64,000 nt of DNA, taken from NCBI RefSeq assembly GCF_030269125.1, contig NZ_BSSM01000012.1, positions 124,001 to 188,000 on the forward strand, given 5' to 3'. Each line of letters opens with the position of its first letter. Positions within the stretch are counted from its first letter, which is position 1. The translations under genes were made by a program, and so were the position numbers. Shown piece by piece: positions 1 to 7,309 of this stretch. The notes below the pieces were generated by a model, which was not told the origin of the DNA, did no database searches, and saw nothing but the letters and a program-made list of their open reading frames with translations. The DNA comes from Streptomyces hygroscopicus subsp. hygroscopicus (lineage in GTDB: Bacteria > Actinomycetota > Actinomycetes > Streptomycetales > Streptomycetaceae).

Positions 1-47
1 GACACCCGCCGCTGTCACAGACAACCGAGACGGTCAGGAGAGGGGTC

Positions 48-224
48 ATGACCCACCCGGCACCGCGACGCACCGCGTTCGCACCCCGCCGCGCGGGTCG
101 CCGCCACCCACTGGTGGCGACGCTCATGGCCCTTCCCCTGGCGGCCCTGCTCCTGCTCGTCTTCGACGGCTGGGAGACGGTGGCCACACAGGCGTCGTCC
201 GTGGGTGCGATGCTGGGGCGCTGA
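48..224 (+). CDS. Small membrane protein, 58 aa, unknown function
   Basis: This short ORF starts at an ATG preceded by a good ribosome binding site (AGGAGAGG, about 6 bases before the start). The N-terminal 20 residues are rich in Arg and Pro. One hydrophobic segment follows (about residues 22-39, LVATLMALPLAALLLLVF), and the short tail is GWETVATQASSVGAMLGR. A cytoplasmic basic end with a single-pass membrane anchor is the likely topology. I recall similar short proteins in other Streptomyces but know no function. A perfect 14-bp hairpin about 90 bp downstream probably ends its transcript. Confidence 0.6.
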   Translation: MTHPAPRRTAFAPRRAGRRHPLVATLMALPLAALLLLVFDGWETVATQASSVGAMLGR

Positions 225-312
225 GCGGCGACCCCAGGCCCGGAAGAGCGGTCCGGGCGGGGACATCCATCCATGAAACCCCGTGGGGACGGGGGTGCGG
301 CGGACGGCACAT

Positions 313-344
313 ATGCCGGCGCAGCTGGGGAGCTGCGCCGGCAT
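313..344 (+). terminator. Perfect 14-bp inverted repeat, likely terminator
   Basis: The two arms (313-326 and 331-344) are exact reverse complements around a GGGG loop. The hairpin lies in the 356-base gap between the 58-aa membrane protein and the kinase-like gene. No T-run follows, which is usual for Streptomyces terminators. I see nothing else recognisable in 225-580. Confidence 0.6.
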
Positions 345-580
345 CGCCGTTCCCCGCCGGGGAGGCTGCCGCGGACGCCGGGCCGCCACCGCCGTGACGG
401 CCGTCGGACGTCCGGTCCGCCGCCGCGGCCGGACGCGCTGTTCCGCGCGTCCCGAGGGCGCCCGGCCGGCTCCGGTGGGCGTCCGGGTCTCCTCCCGGCC
501 CGGCACGGCGCACCGCACCGCAACCGCCGCCCCCCACCCCGCCGTCGTACCCCTCACCACACCCCGTCTGCCGAGGCCCC

Positions 581-1474
581 GTGAACATCGTCCCCATCCT
601 CGTCGCGCACGCCCGTGCCGCGTACCCGCACCGCGCCGCCGTCCCCACCACCCTCGCCGACCGCCCGGACGCCACCGTCGTCCGCCTCGGGGACACCGTC
701 GTCAAGGCCCACGCCCCCGGCACCGATCCCACCCACCTGGCCCGACGCCTCGACACCGCCGCCGAGCTGCCCGGTGTCCTCCTGCCCCCGCTCACCCCCG
801 CGGCGGAGAACCTGCACGGCCGCCCGGTGACCTACTGGCCCTACGGCACCCCCGTGGACCCCACCGCCCCCGCCGCGGCCCCCTGGGAGGCCGTCGCCAC
901 CCTCCTCGCCCGGCTGCACCGCTGCGCCCCGCACTCCGCCCTGCCCCCGATGCGCGGCCCCGCCAAGGCCGCCCGTGCGATCACCCGCCTCCGCGCGGCC
1001 CTGCGCACGGCGCCCCACCCCGCCGCCCGCCCCGTCCTCGACGCCTGGGCCGCCCTCCCGGCCTGGGCCCGTGCCGAGACCCCGATGCCCACGCCGCAAG
1101 CCGTCTGCCACGGCGACCTCCACCTCGGCCAAGTCGTCCGGCACCCCGCCCCCGACGGCCCCTGGCGGCTGATCGACGTGGACGACCTGGGACTCGGCGT
1201 CCCCGCCTGGGACCTCGCCCGTCCCGCCGCCTGGTACGCCTGCGGACTCCTCCCGCCCGACGACTGGACCCGCTTCCTGGCCGCCTACCGCCGGGCGGGC
1301 GGCCCGGCCGTCCCCGCGCACGGCGACCCCTGGGCCGCCCTGGACGTCCCGGCCCGCGCGCTCAGCGCCCAGACGGCCGCCCTGGCGATCACCAGGGCGC
1401 TCGCCGCGGACCGCCCGCTGGACGGGATCGAGCGGGCCGTCGTCGACGCCTGCGCCCGCATGCCCGCCCCGTGA
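581..1474 (+). CDS. APH-fold phosphotransferase family protein
   Basis: This 297-residue protein belongs to the aminoglycoside phosphotransferase / choline kinase superfamily. The catalytic-loop motif HGDLHLGQ starts near residue 177. The metal-binding IDVDDLG motif is near 198, followed by PAWDLARPAAW, as is usual for the family. The N-terminal lobe is short and carries VVRLGDTVVKAH, which could place the ATP-binding Lys. The substrate cannot be told from sequence; such proteins phosphorylate sugars, amino alcohols or antibiotics, and many are metabolic and not resistance enzymes. The GTG start is the first in frame and no strong Shine-Dalgarno sequence is visible. It stands alone between the hairpin at 313 and the zinc-ribbon gene. 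Confidence 0.75.
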   Translation: MNIVPILVAHARAAYPHRAAVPTTLADRPDATVVRLGDTVVKAHAPGTDPTHLARRLDTAAELPGVLLPPLTPAAENLHGRPVTYWPYGTPVDPTAPAAAPWEAVATLLARLHRCAPHSALPPMRGPAKAARAITRLRAALRTAPHPAARPVLDAWAALPAWARAETPMPTPQAVCHGDLHLGQVVRHPAPDGPWRLIDVDDLGLGVPAWDLARPAAWYACGLLPPDDWTRFLAAYRRAGGPAVPAHGDPWAALDVPARALSAQTAALAITRALAADRPLDGIERAVVDACARMPAP

Positions 1475-1574
1475 CGCCCGTCCTCCCGGAAGGCGGTCGC
1501 AACCACGCGCGGTGAAACGGAGTCCGTCCTGGGGAACACCAAGCAGTACCGACCGGCGAGGAGTTGAGCCGACG

Positions 1575-1853
1575 ATGCAGTGTCCGAAGTGCCACGCACC
1601 CATGCGGACGTACAACCGCAGCGGCGTCCGGATCGAGCAGTGCGGCGGGTGCCGCGGCATCTTCCTCGACTACGGCGAGCTGGAGGCCCTGACCCAGCTG
1701 GAGTCGCAGTGGTCCAAGCCCGCCCCGCCGGCCCCGCCCGCCGCCCCGCAGGGGTACCCGGCCCCGTCCGCGCCCGCCTGGGGCGGGAGCACACGAAAGC
1801 CCCCCGGCCGACGGCCGGGGGGCTTCCTGCTGTGTGGACGATACTGGGATTGA
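1575..1853 (+). CDS. TFIIB-type zinc-ribbon protein, C-terminus running into a tRNA gene
   Basis: The ATG at 1575 starts MQCPKCHAPM, a zinc ribbon with CPKC and CGGC pairs (zf-TFIIB family) ending in FLDYGELEAL. A Pro/Ala-rich tail follows. The reading frame does not stop before the terminator hairpin at 1797-1825. It reads through it (KPPGRRPGGF) and ends at a TGA inside the opposing tRNA-Val gene. From memory, Streptomyces relatives end in a Gly/His-rich tail, so the natural 3' end may have been lost here. An alternative upstream start at 1512 adds 21 residues without domain support. Function is unknown; these small proteins are presumed to bind zinc or nucleic acid. Confidence 0.65.
   Translation: MQCPKCHAPMRTYNRSGVRIEQCGGCRGIFLDYGELEALTQLESQWSKPAPPAPPAAPQGYPAPSAPAWGGSTRKPPGRRPGGFLLCGRYWD
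1797..1825. terminator. Bidirectional hairpin between zinc-ribbon ORF and tRNA operon
   Basis: AAGCCCCCCGGCCG and CGGCCGGGGGGCTT pair around a single base. The hairpin is in the right place to end both the plus-strand zinc-ribbon transcript and the minus-strand tRNA operon. It lies inside the open reading frame of the zinc-ribbon gene. Confidence 0.75.
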
Positions 1854-1906
1854 ACCAGTGACCTCTTCCGTGTCAGGGAAGCGCTCTCCCGCTGAGCTAA
1901 TCGTCC
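1835..1906 (-). tRNA. tRNA-Val (GAC), copy 1
   Basis: A full cloverleaf is present on the minus strand. The acceptor stem is GGACGAT/ATCGTCC, the D arm includes TAGCTCAGCGGGAGAGC, the anticodon loop is CTGACAC (GAC) and the T arm carries GGTTCAA. The discriminator is A and CCA is not encoded. It is the last gene of a five-tRNA operon read leftward from the promoter near 2360. Confidence 0.95.
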
Positions 1907-1935
1907 GCGGACAGTGGTCCGGGGACCACGGTCAG

Positions 1936-2007
1936 TGCGCGATACTGGGATTGAACCAGTGACCTCTTCCGTGTCAGGGAAGCGCTCTCCCGCTGAGCTA
2001 ATCGCGC
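1936..2007 (-). tRNA. tRNA-Val (GAC), copy 2 with altered acceptor stem
   Basis: The body and anticodon loop (CTGACAC) are identical to the flanking copies. The acceptor stem is GCGCGAT/ATCGCGC instead of GGACGAT/ATCGTCC. The second and third base pairs have changed on both sides, so pairing is kept. CCA is not encoded. Confidence 0.95.
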
Positions 2008-2057
2008 GGGTGTGGATCTTCGAGAGACCCGGGACCTCCGGCTGACCGGGGATCCAG

Positions 2058-2129
2058 TGGACGATACTGGGATTGAACCAGTGACCTCTTCCGTGTCAGG
2101 GAAGCGCTCTCCCGCTGAGCTAATCGTCC
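2058..2129 (-). tRNA. tRNA-Val (GAC), copy 3
   Basis: This minus-strand tRNA is identical to the copy at 1835-1906, with acceptor stem GGACGAT/ATCGTCC and anticodon GAC. It lies 4 bases from tRNA-Cys and is certainly co-transcribed with it. Confidence 0.95.
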
Positions 2130-2133
2130 TTGG

Positions 2134-2204
2134 AGGTGGAGACGGGATTTGAACCCGTGTAGACGGCTTTGCAGGCCGTTGCCTCGCCTCTCGGCCACTC
2201 CACC
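2134..2204 (-). tRNA. tRNA-Cys (GCA)
   Basis: The acceptor stem is GGTGGAG/CTCCACC, the anticodon loop is CTGCAAA (GCA) on an ACGGC/GCCGT stem, and the T loop is GGTTCAAAT. The 71-base length fits Cys. It is the second gene in the five-tRNA operon. Confidence 0.95.
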
Positions 2205-2242
2205 AGGAGTGTAGGGGATCGGGATGACCCCTTCTTCCTTCG

Positions 2243-2315
2243 AGCGGACGACGAGGCTCGAACTCGCGACCTCAACCTTGGCAAGGTTGCGCTCTACCAA
2301 CTGAGCTACGTCCGC
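2243..2315 (-). tRNA. tRNA-Gly (GCC)
   Basis: The acceptor stem is GCGGACG/CGTCCGC, the anticodon loop is TTGCCAA (GCC) on CAACC/GGTTG, and the T arm holds GAGTTCGAGCC. It is the first gene of the Gly-Cys-Val-Val-Val operon and lies about 35 bases from the predicted transcription start. Confidence 0.95.
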
Positions 2316-2356
2316 CTGTCGTTTCGGTCCGCTTCCGCGTCCCGGCGACGTGTTGA

Positions 2357-2384
2357 ACTCTAGCGGATTCCCGGGCCAGCACAA
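2357..2384 (-). promoter_or_regulatory. Promoter of the tRNA operon
   Basis: On the minus strand TTGTGC (2379-2384), 16 bp and TAGAGT (2357-2362) form a good vegetative (HrdB-type) promoter. Transcription would start near 2350, about 35 bases before tRNA-Gly. The block is AT-rich against its surroundings. Confidence 0.65.
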
Positions 2385-2492
2385 AAACGCGTTTGCGCAG
2401 CGTGCTGCGCTGCGCCCGGCGGAGGCGGTGGTCGGGGGCCCCTCCGGGACATCCCCGGGTCACCTCGCCGACACCCACCTAGACTCGGGCAC

Positions 2493-3548
2493 GTGCTCCA
2501 CCATGCTCCCGGCCTTCCCCCGCTGGCCCGCTTCGGCGACCGCCTCGCGACCGGCCTCCTCGACGTCACCAGCGATCCCGCCGCCCTGGAATCCACCGGC
2601 TTCTGGGCCGTCTGCGCGGACTTCGAGGGCCGTCTGACCTGCGCACGCTTCGCGGACGTACGACAGGCACCGGTACCCGCCCCCGTGCCCGGCGGCTGGC
2701 ACGGCCCCGCCGTGGGGGACTGGGTCTCCTCCCTCGACCGCGCTTCCTACACCGCGGCCGTCCGCCGCGTCCGCGCCCACATAGCGGCCGGCGAGGTCTA
2801 CCAGGCCAACCTCTGCCGGGTGCTCAGCGCGCCGATCGCCGCCGACGCGGACGTGGACGCCCTGACCTCCCTGCTGGCCCGCGGCAACCCGGCACCGTAC
2901 GCCGGAACGATTCGCCTGCCCGAGCACGGCGTGGAGATCGCCACCGCGTCCCCGGAGCTGTTCCTGCGCCGCGACGGGCGGACCGTGGAGTCCGGACCCA
3001 TCAAGGGCACCGGCCGCACCGAGGCGGACCTCCTGGAGAAGGACTACGCCGAGAACGTGATGATCGTGGACCTGGTCCGCAACGACATCGGGCGTGTCTG
3101 CGCCACCGGCAGCGTCACCGTCCCGGACCTGTGCGTGGTGGAGAAGCACCCCGGCCTCGTCCACCTCGTCTCCACCGTCCGCGGCGAGCTGCGCGCGGGC
3201 GCGGGCTGGCCCGAGCTGCTCGCCGCCGCCTTCCCGCCCGGTTCCGTGACCGGCGCGCCCAAGTCCAGCGCCCTCAGGATCATCGAGGCCCTGGAACCGG
3301 TCCCGCGCGGCCCCTACTGCGGCGGCATCGGCTGGGTGGACGCCGACCGGGGGGCCGGCGAGCTGGCCGTGGGCATCCGCACCTTCTGGACCGACCGCGC
3401 CGAGGGCGTCCTGCGCTTCGGCTCCGGCGCGGGCATCACCTGGGGATCGGACCCCGAGGGGGAGTGGCGGGAGACCGAACTGAAGGCGTCCCGCCTGCTC
3501 GCGGTAGCGTCGGGGACGTACGAGCGAACCGGAGAGGCGTGCACATGA
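2493..3548 (+). CDS. pabB: Aminodeoxychorismate synthase component I (PabB-like)
   Basis: This 351-residue chorismate-binding enzyme aminates chorismate to 4-amino-4-deoxychorismate, using ammonia from a PabA-type glutaminase that is not encoded nearby. The motif PIKGTGRTEAD has the Lys typical of PabB, where anthranilate synthases have PIAGT. The other chorismate-pocket blocks are present: DLVRNDIGRVC, PPGSVTGAPK, GPYCGGIGW and FGSGAGITW. It is shorter than E. coli PabB (about 450 aa) at the N-terminus. The GTG start lies 8 bp after TAGACT, a -10-like box, so the mRNA may be leaderless. Its stop overlaps the pabC start (ATGA), so the two are translationally coupled. Confidence 0.85.
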   Translation: MLHHAPGLPPLARFGDRLATGLLDVTSDPAALESTGFWAVCADFEGRLTCARFADVRQAPVPAPVPGGWHGPAVGDWVSSLDRASYTAAVRRVRAHIAAGEVYQANLCRVLSAPIAADADVDALTSLLARGNPAPYAGTIRLPEHGVEIATASPELFLRRDGRTVESGPIKGTGRTEADLLEKDYAENVMIVDLVRNDIGRVCATGSVTVPDLCVVEKHPGLVHLVSTVRGELRAGAGWPELLAAAFPPGSVTGAPKSSALRIIEALEPVPRGPYCGGIGWVDADRGAGELAVGIRTFWTDRAEGVLRFGSGAGITWGSDPEGEWRETELKASRLLAVASGTYERTGEACT

Positions 3549-4369
3549 GGATCTGGCTGGACGGCGGGCTGCGGGACACGGACTCCGCGCGGGTCTCCGT
3601 CTTCGACCACGGGCTGACCGTCGGCGACGGCGTCTTCGAGACCGTGAAGGCGGTCGAGGGCCGCACCTTCGCACTCACCCGGCACCTCGACCGGCTGACC
3701 CGCTCGGCCCGGGGGCTCGGTCTGCCCGACCCCGACCACGACGAGGTCCGCGAGGCCTGCGCCGCCGTGCTCGCGGCCAACCCGATGCCGCTCGGCCGGC
3801 TGCGGATCACCTACACCGGCGGCCACGGTCCGCTCGGCTCGGACCGCGGCGAGCACGGTACGACCCTGGTGGTCGCCCTCGGCGAGACCACGCGCCGCCC
3901 CGACACCACGGCCGTGATCACCGTCCCCTGGACCCGCAACGAGCGCGGTGCCCTCACCGGCCTGAAGACCACCTCGTACGCCGAGAACGTCGTCGCCCTC
4001 GCCCGCGCCCACGAACAGGGCGCCTCCGAGGCGCTGTTCGGCAACACCGTCGGCCAACTGTGCGAGGGCACCGGCTCGAACGTCTTCGTCGTCCTGGACG
4101 GCGAGATCCACACCCCACCGGCCGCCTCCGGCTGCCTCCCCGGCATCACCCGCGCCCTCACCGTCGAGTGGACCGGCGCCAGGGAGACCGACCTGCCCCT
4201 CGACGTGCTGACCCACGCCGACGAGATCTTCCTGACCTCCACCCTGCGCGACATCCAGGCGGTCCACCGGGTGGACGACCGCGAACTCCCGGACACCCCG
4301 GGTCCGGTGACCACGAAGGCGATGCGGATCTTCGAGGAGCGGGCGGGGCAGGACCCGGACCCGCGGTGA
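3545..4369 (+). CDS. pabC: Class IV aminotransferase, probable aminodeoxychorismate lyase (PabC)
   Basis: This 274-residue fold-type IV PLP enzyme probably converts 4-amino-4-deoxychorismate to p-aminobenzoate plus pyruvate for folate synthesis. Family motifs are FDHGLTVGDGVFETVK (residues 20-35), the PLP Schiff-base Lys in GLKTTSYAENV (about Lys141), and CEGTGSNVFVV followed by SGCLPGITR. The family also includes branched-chain and D-amino acid aminotransferases. Assignment as PabC rests on its 4-bp overlap with a PabB-type gene and on its length. No Shine-Dalgarno sequence of its own is needed, because coupling from pabB would supply ribosomes. Confidence 0.8.
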   Translation: MRIWLDGGLRDTDSARVSVFDHGLTVGDGVFETVKAVEGRTFALTRHLDRLTRSARGLGLPDPDHDEVREACAAVLAANPMPLGRLRITYTGGHGPLGSDRGEHGTTLVVALGETTRRPDTTAVITVPWTRNERGALTGLKTTSYAENVVALARAHEQGASEALFGNTVGQLCEGTGSNVFVVLDGEIHTPPAASGCLPGITRALTVEWTGARETDLPLDVLTHADEIFLTSTLRDIQAVHRVDDRELPDTPGPVTTKAMRIFEERAGQDPDPR

Positions 4370-4702
4370 CGCGGTGGCACCGGCGCGGGGCTTTGCCGGC
4401 GCGGCTCCGGTTCGGGCCGCCGGGCCTCCTCGTGGGCGGCGTCGCGGACGGCCCCCGTGGTGCGCTGTTCCGCGGTCCGGCGGGCTCCGGCGCGGATGCG
4501 CGGGGCTGACGCCACGAGCAGGACGGATCGCGGCGCGGGCGCGAGGGCGAGGGCGGGTACACCGCCCGTGGTGCGCGTGGCGGCCGGCCGTCGCGGGGGA
4601 TCGCGCCGGCCATGGGCCGGGCGGGACCCGGCCGTCGGCCGATGCTTCGGCCAGACTCCCGTGCCCCGGGCGTGACTCCGGCCCCGAGCCTCGGCGAACC
4701 GG
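4370..4702. other. Intergenic stretch without a recognised gene
   Basis: The open frames here are GC-driven shadows with Arg/Pro/Ala-rich products. The only structure I see is a short GGGCGG/CCGCCC hairpin at 4551-4567. It separates the pab pair from the independently promoted GNAT gene. Confidence 0.5.
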
Positions 4703-4731
4703 CTGACTCCGGCCGCCGTCCTGGGTAGAAC
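4703..4731 (+). promoter_or_regulatory. Vegetative promoter of the GNAT gene, likely leaderless
   Basis: CTGACT (4703-4708), a 17-bp spacer and TAGAAC (4726-4731) match the main vegetative consensus well. Transcription would begin about 7 bases later, at or next to the GTG/ATG start codons, giving a leaderless mRNA. Confidence 0.6.
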
Positions 4732-4738
4732 AGCTGTG

Positions 4739-5566
4739 ATGACCACGACCCTGCGGCCCCTCGAGCCGCTTCAGCAGCATCCCGACGGCACCCGTTCGCG
4801 CCGCTACCAGGTGTGCGTGAACAGCCGTCCGGCGGGCGAGATCCACCTCGGGACCTCGCCGTCCCTCGGGGACACGGTGGCCCGCGTCGACGACCTGCGG
4901 ATCGCCGAGGCAGACCGCCGCCGCGGCCGGGGGACCTTCGCCGCGCTCGCCGCGGAGGAGGTGGCGCGCGGCTGGGGCTGCCGGCAGATCGAGACGGTCG
5001 TACCGGCCGCCTCGGCGGACATCGCGCTACGGCTGTTCGGCGCCCTCGGCTACACCCTCCGCAACCGCGGCATGGAGAAACGCCTCGACGCCACCCCGCC
5101 CGCGCTGCCGCCGGGCAGCCGCGCACGGCCCATGTCCGAGGCCGAGTTCGAGGACTGGCAGGCCCACGAGCACGCGCGCTACATCCGCACGTGGGTCGAG
5201 CGGGGCGTCCCCGAGGCGACCGCCCGCGCCAAGGCCCGCGACGACCATGCCCGGCTGCTGCCACGGGGGTACGCGACCGAGGGCATGCTCTTCAGCGTCC
5301 TGGAGCACGAGGGAACCCGGGTCGGCACCCTGTGGCTGGCCCTGCGGGAGGACGCGGCGTACGTGTACGACGTCGAGACGGACGCGGCCGGGCGCGGCCG
5401 GGGGCACGGCCGGGCGCTCATGCTCCTCGCCGAACGCCAGGCCATGGAGGCCGGCCGGCCGCTCCTCGGCCTCAACGTGTTCGCGGGCAACACCCCGGCC
5501 GAGCGGCTGTACGAGTCACTCGGCTACGAGACGGTGACGTACTCCTTGTCGAAGCCGCTGCTGTAG
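4739..5566 (+). CDS. Tandem GNAT-domain acetyltransferase
   Basis: This 275-residue protein contains two GCN5-type acetyltransferase units. The N-terminal unit (to about residue 110) has the acetyl-CoA loop ADRRRGRGTFAALAAEEVAR. The C-terminal unit (about 130-275) has AAGRGRGHGRALMLLAERQA and the terminal NTPAERLYESLGY signature. In tandem GNATs one half is often structural. The substrate is unknown. The ATG at 4739 follows an in-frame GTG (4736), and the likely promoter ends 7 bases upstream, so either could be the 5' end. It converges on the DsbA-like gene. Confidence 0.75.
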   Translation: MTTTLRPLEPLQQHPDGTRSRRYQVCVNSRPAGEIHLGTSPSLGDTVARVDDLRIAEADRRRGRGTFAALAAEEVARGWGCRQIETVVPAASADIALRLFGALGYTLRNRGMEKRLDATPPALPPGSRARPMSEAEFEDWQAHEHARYIRTWVERGVPEATARAKARDDHARLLPRGYATEGMLFSVLEHEGTRVGTLWLALREDAAYVYDVETDAAGRGRGHGRALMLLAERQAMEAGRPLLGLNVFAGNTPAERLYESLGYETVTYSLSKPLL

Positions 5567-5606
5567 GCGGGCGGGGCGGCGCGACGTCGCGGCGGCGCGG
5601 GAGTCC

Positions 5607-6131
5607 TCAGGCGTCGCGCCCGCCCAGCAGCCGGTCCGCGATCTCCTCGATCCGCTCGCGCAGCCCCTCCTGGCTCTTGCCGCCGTCCAGTCGCTCGCCG
5701 CCGATGACGTACGTCGGGGTGCCGGTCACGCCGATCGCCTTGCCCTCGGCCTGGTCGGCGTCGACGATCAGGATGTGCCGGCCGTCGATCAGCGCGGTGT
5801 CGAACTCCTCGGCGTCCAGACCGAGTTCACGGGCCACCTCGACCAGGAGGGGCTCTCCCTCCCGGCCCAGCTCCCCGACCCGCTCCAGGACGGCCTCCAC
5901 GTACGGCCAGCCGCTGCCCTGCGCCAGCGCCTCCTCGGCGGCCTGGGCGGCCGCGAAGGCGTGCTTGTGCCGTTCCAGCGGGAAGTGCCGCAGCCGCACG
6001 TCCAGCCGGTCGCCGTAGCGGGCACGCAGGGCGCGTACGTCGTCCAGGGCGGTGCGGCAGTCGGGGCACTGGAGTTCGCACCAGACGTCGAGGACGACGG
6101 CGTCGGCGCGTTCGGGGGAGGAGTCGCTCAT
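5607..6131 (-). CDS. DsbA/FrnE-family thiol oxidoreductase
   Basis: This 174-residue thioredoxin-fold protein is like FrnE and other DsbA-type oxidoreductases. The active site CPDC is at residues 22-25, inside VVLDVWCELQCPDCRTALD. A cis-Pro loop is seen at IGVTGTPTYVIGG, ahead of the C-terminal helix. No signal peptide is present, so it should act in the cytoplasm, probably in disulfide isomerisation or redox stress. The start was set by a strong Shine-Dalgarno sequence (GGAGGT, just upstream of ATG); the longer upstream reading frame has no family similarity. Confidence 0.8.
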   Translation of the reverse strand: MSDSSPERADAVVLDVWCELQCPDCRTALDDVRALRARYGDRLDVRLRHFPLERHKHAFAAAQAAEEALAQGSGWPYVEAVLERVGELGREGEPLLVEVARELGLDAEEFDTALIDGRHILIVDADQAEGKAIGVTGTPTYVIGGERLDGGKSQEGLRERIEEIADRLLGGRDA

Positions 6132-6408
6132 GACCTCCAGTCTTCCAGGCCGGCCAAGGCCACCCCAATCCGGACCTCCGCCCGGACCCTGGTGGGGCCG
6201 GCGTTCCTCCCGGCCCCCTCGCCACCGGCACCCGGGGAGGAGGCGACCCGGAGATCTCCCTGATGTACGGCCCGGGGCATGGCCCCGCGCGGGCCGGGCG
6301 GTGCAGGATGGAAGGGACGAAGCGCCACACGTCGGCCGTGCCGGAGTGCCGGACCGCCGCTGGTGAGGCGTCGAGCGTCCACCCGACCGAGCCCGCCAGG
6401 AGGACCGG

Positions 6409-6840
6409 ATGATCGCCGAGACAGTCTGTTCCGCCGTGTCCGCGGCGGGCCTGGGTATCGCGGTGGTCACGGCCTACCGCAGGCGCTTCCTGTCGGCGGC
6501 CCGCATCGCGGCCTACGCGCTGGTGCCGGTCGGTCTCGTGATGACGGGCGTCGTGGGCTGGCTCGCGGACACCGCGTTCAGTCCCACCGCCTGGGCGGGC
6601 TTCGGCGTGCTGGCCGCGGCCTGGCTGCTGTTCGCCGGCACCCGTGCGGTGGAGCGCCGCAGGGCCGGGGCGGGCAGTGAACAGGGCGGGGCGTCGTCCG
6701 GCACCGGGAGGGCACGGCCGGGCGCCACGGCACCGGAGTCACCCGCTCCGGCGCTGGGGCAGGGGAAGGGGAGACGTCCCGCGTCGTCCGGCGACGACTT
6801 CAGCGACATCGAGGCGATCCTCAAGAAGCACGGCATATGA
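6409..6840 (+). CDS. Conserved membrane protein, 143 aa
   Basis: Three hydrophobic segments are visible (about residues 5-21, 32-53 and 58-76), followed by a Gly/Ala/Pro-rich cytoplasmic linker. The conserved-looking end is DDFSDIEAILKKHGI. The linker looks disordered, and the final amphipathic helix could be a protein-docking element. AGGAGG precedes the ATG closely (AGGAGGACCGG), so the start is well supported. No enzymatic motif is visible. Relatives in other Streptomyces are annotated only as integral membrane proteins, as I recall. Confidence 0.65.
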   Translation: MIAETVCSAVSAAGLGIAVVTAYRRRFLSAARIAAYALVPVGLVMTGVVGWLADTAFSPTAWAGFGVLAAAWLLFAGTRAVERRRAGAGSEQGGASSGTGRARPGATAPESPAPALGQGKGRRPASSGDDFSDIEAILKKHGI

Positions 6841-6989
6841 CAGTCACATGAGTCGCCGGAGCGTCACAGTGGGTCCACGGATGTCCGGAATCGTTCACCA
6901 GCCGAAGCGAGCCGGACGAGAGATCACGGGATTCGGCGAACTCCCGCAAGATCGTGAGTCTTGATCGCTGGCGAGGTCCCGCGTGCGCC

Positions 6990-7157
6990 ATGATCAGCCG
7001 CGAGATGCTGGATACGACACAGAGCGAGGCCGCGCCGCCGAAGGACGAGCCGCGCGGGTGCCTCTTCGCCCTCTCCCAGCCACCGCTGATGATCTTCCTG
7101 GCGGTGATCGGGTGTCTGATCCTCATGGCTGCGCTGCACGATCTGCTGTTGCTGTGA
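6990..7157 (+). CDS. Small single-pass membrane protein, 55 aa
   Basis: The product begins MISREMLDTTQSEAAPPKDE and has one membrane span near its C-terminus (about 33-54, PPLMIFLAVIGCLILMAALH). The start is uncertain: ATG 6990, ATG 7005 and an upstream GTG at 6954 are all possible, and no clear Shine-Dalgarno sequence decides it. The upstream 150 bp hold an interrupted inverted repeat (TCACGGGA...TCCCG and CGTGA). Function is unknown. It converges on the CGNR gene. Confidence 0.5.
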   Translation: MISREMLDTTQSEAAPPKDEPRGCLFALSQPPLMIFLAVIGCLILMAALHDLLLL

Positions 7158-7309
7158 GTCGTACACGTCCGTCCCGGCGCCACCCGCCGGGACCGACGTC
7201 GCCCCCTGGAGCGCTGCCGTTCACCCGACCGGCCCCAGCCCGTCGGGCTCCTTCTCGGCCGAGCCGAGCCGGCCGGCCTCCTCCCGTCCGCCGCGCCCCG
7301 GGAAGCGGC

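Noticed and set aside
581..1474. Aminoglycoside resistance gene
   Set aside because: The APH fold is shared by many metabolic kinases, and no resistance-specific motif or mobile element is present.
1835..2315. Spaced near-identical units suggesting a CRISPR-like array
   Set aside because: The repeated units are three tRNA-Val genes with full cloverleaf structure, not CRISPR repeats.
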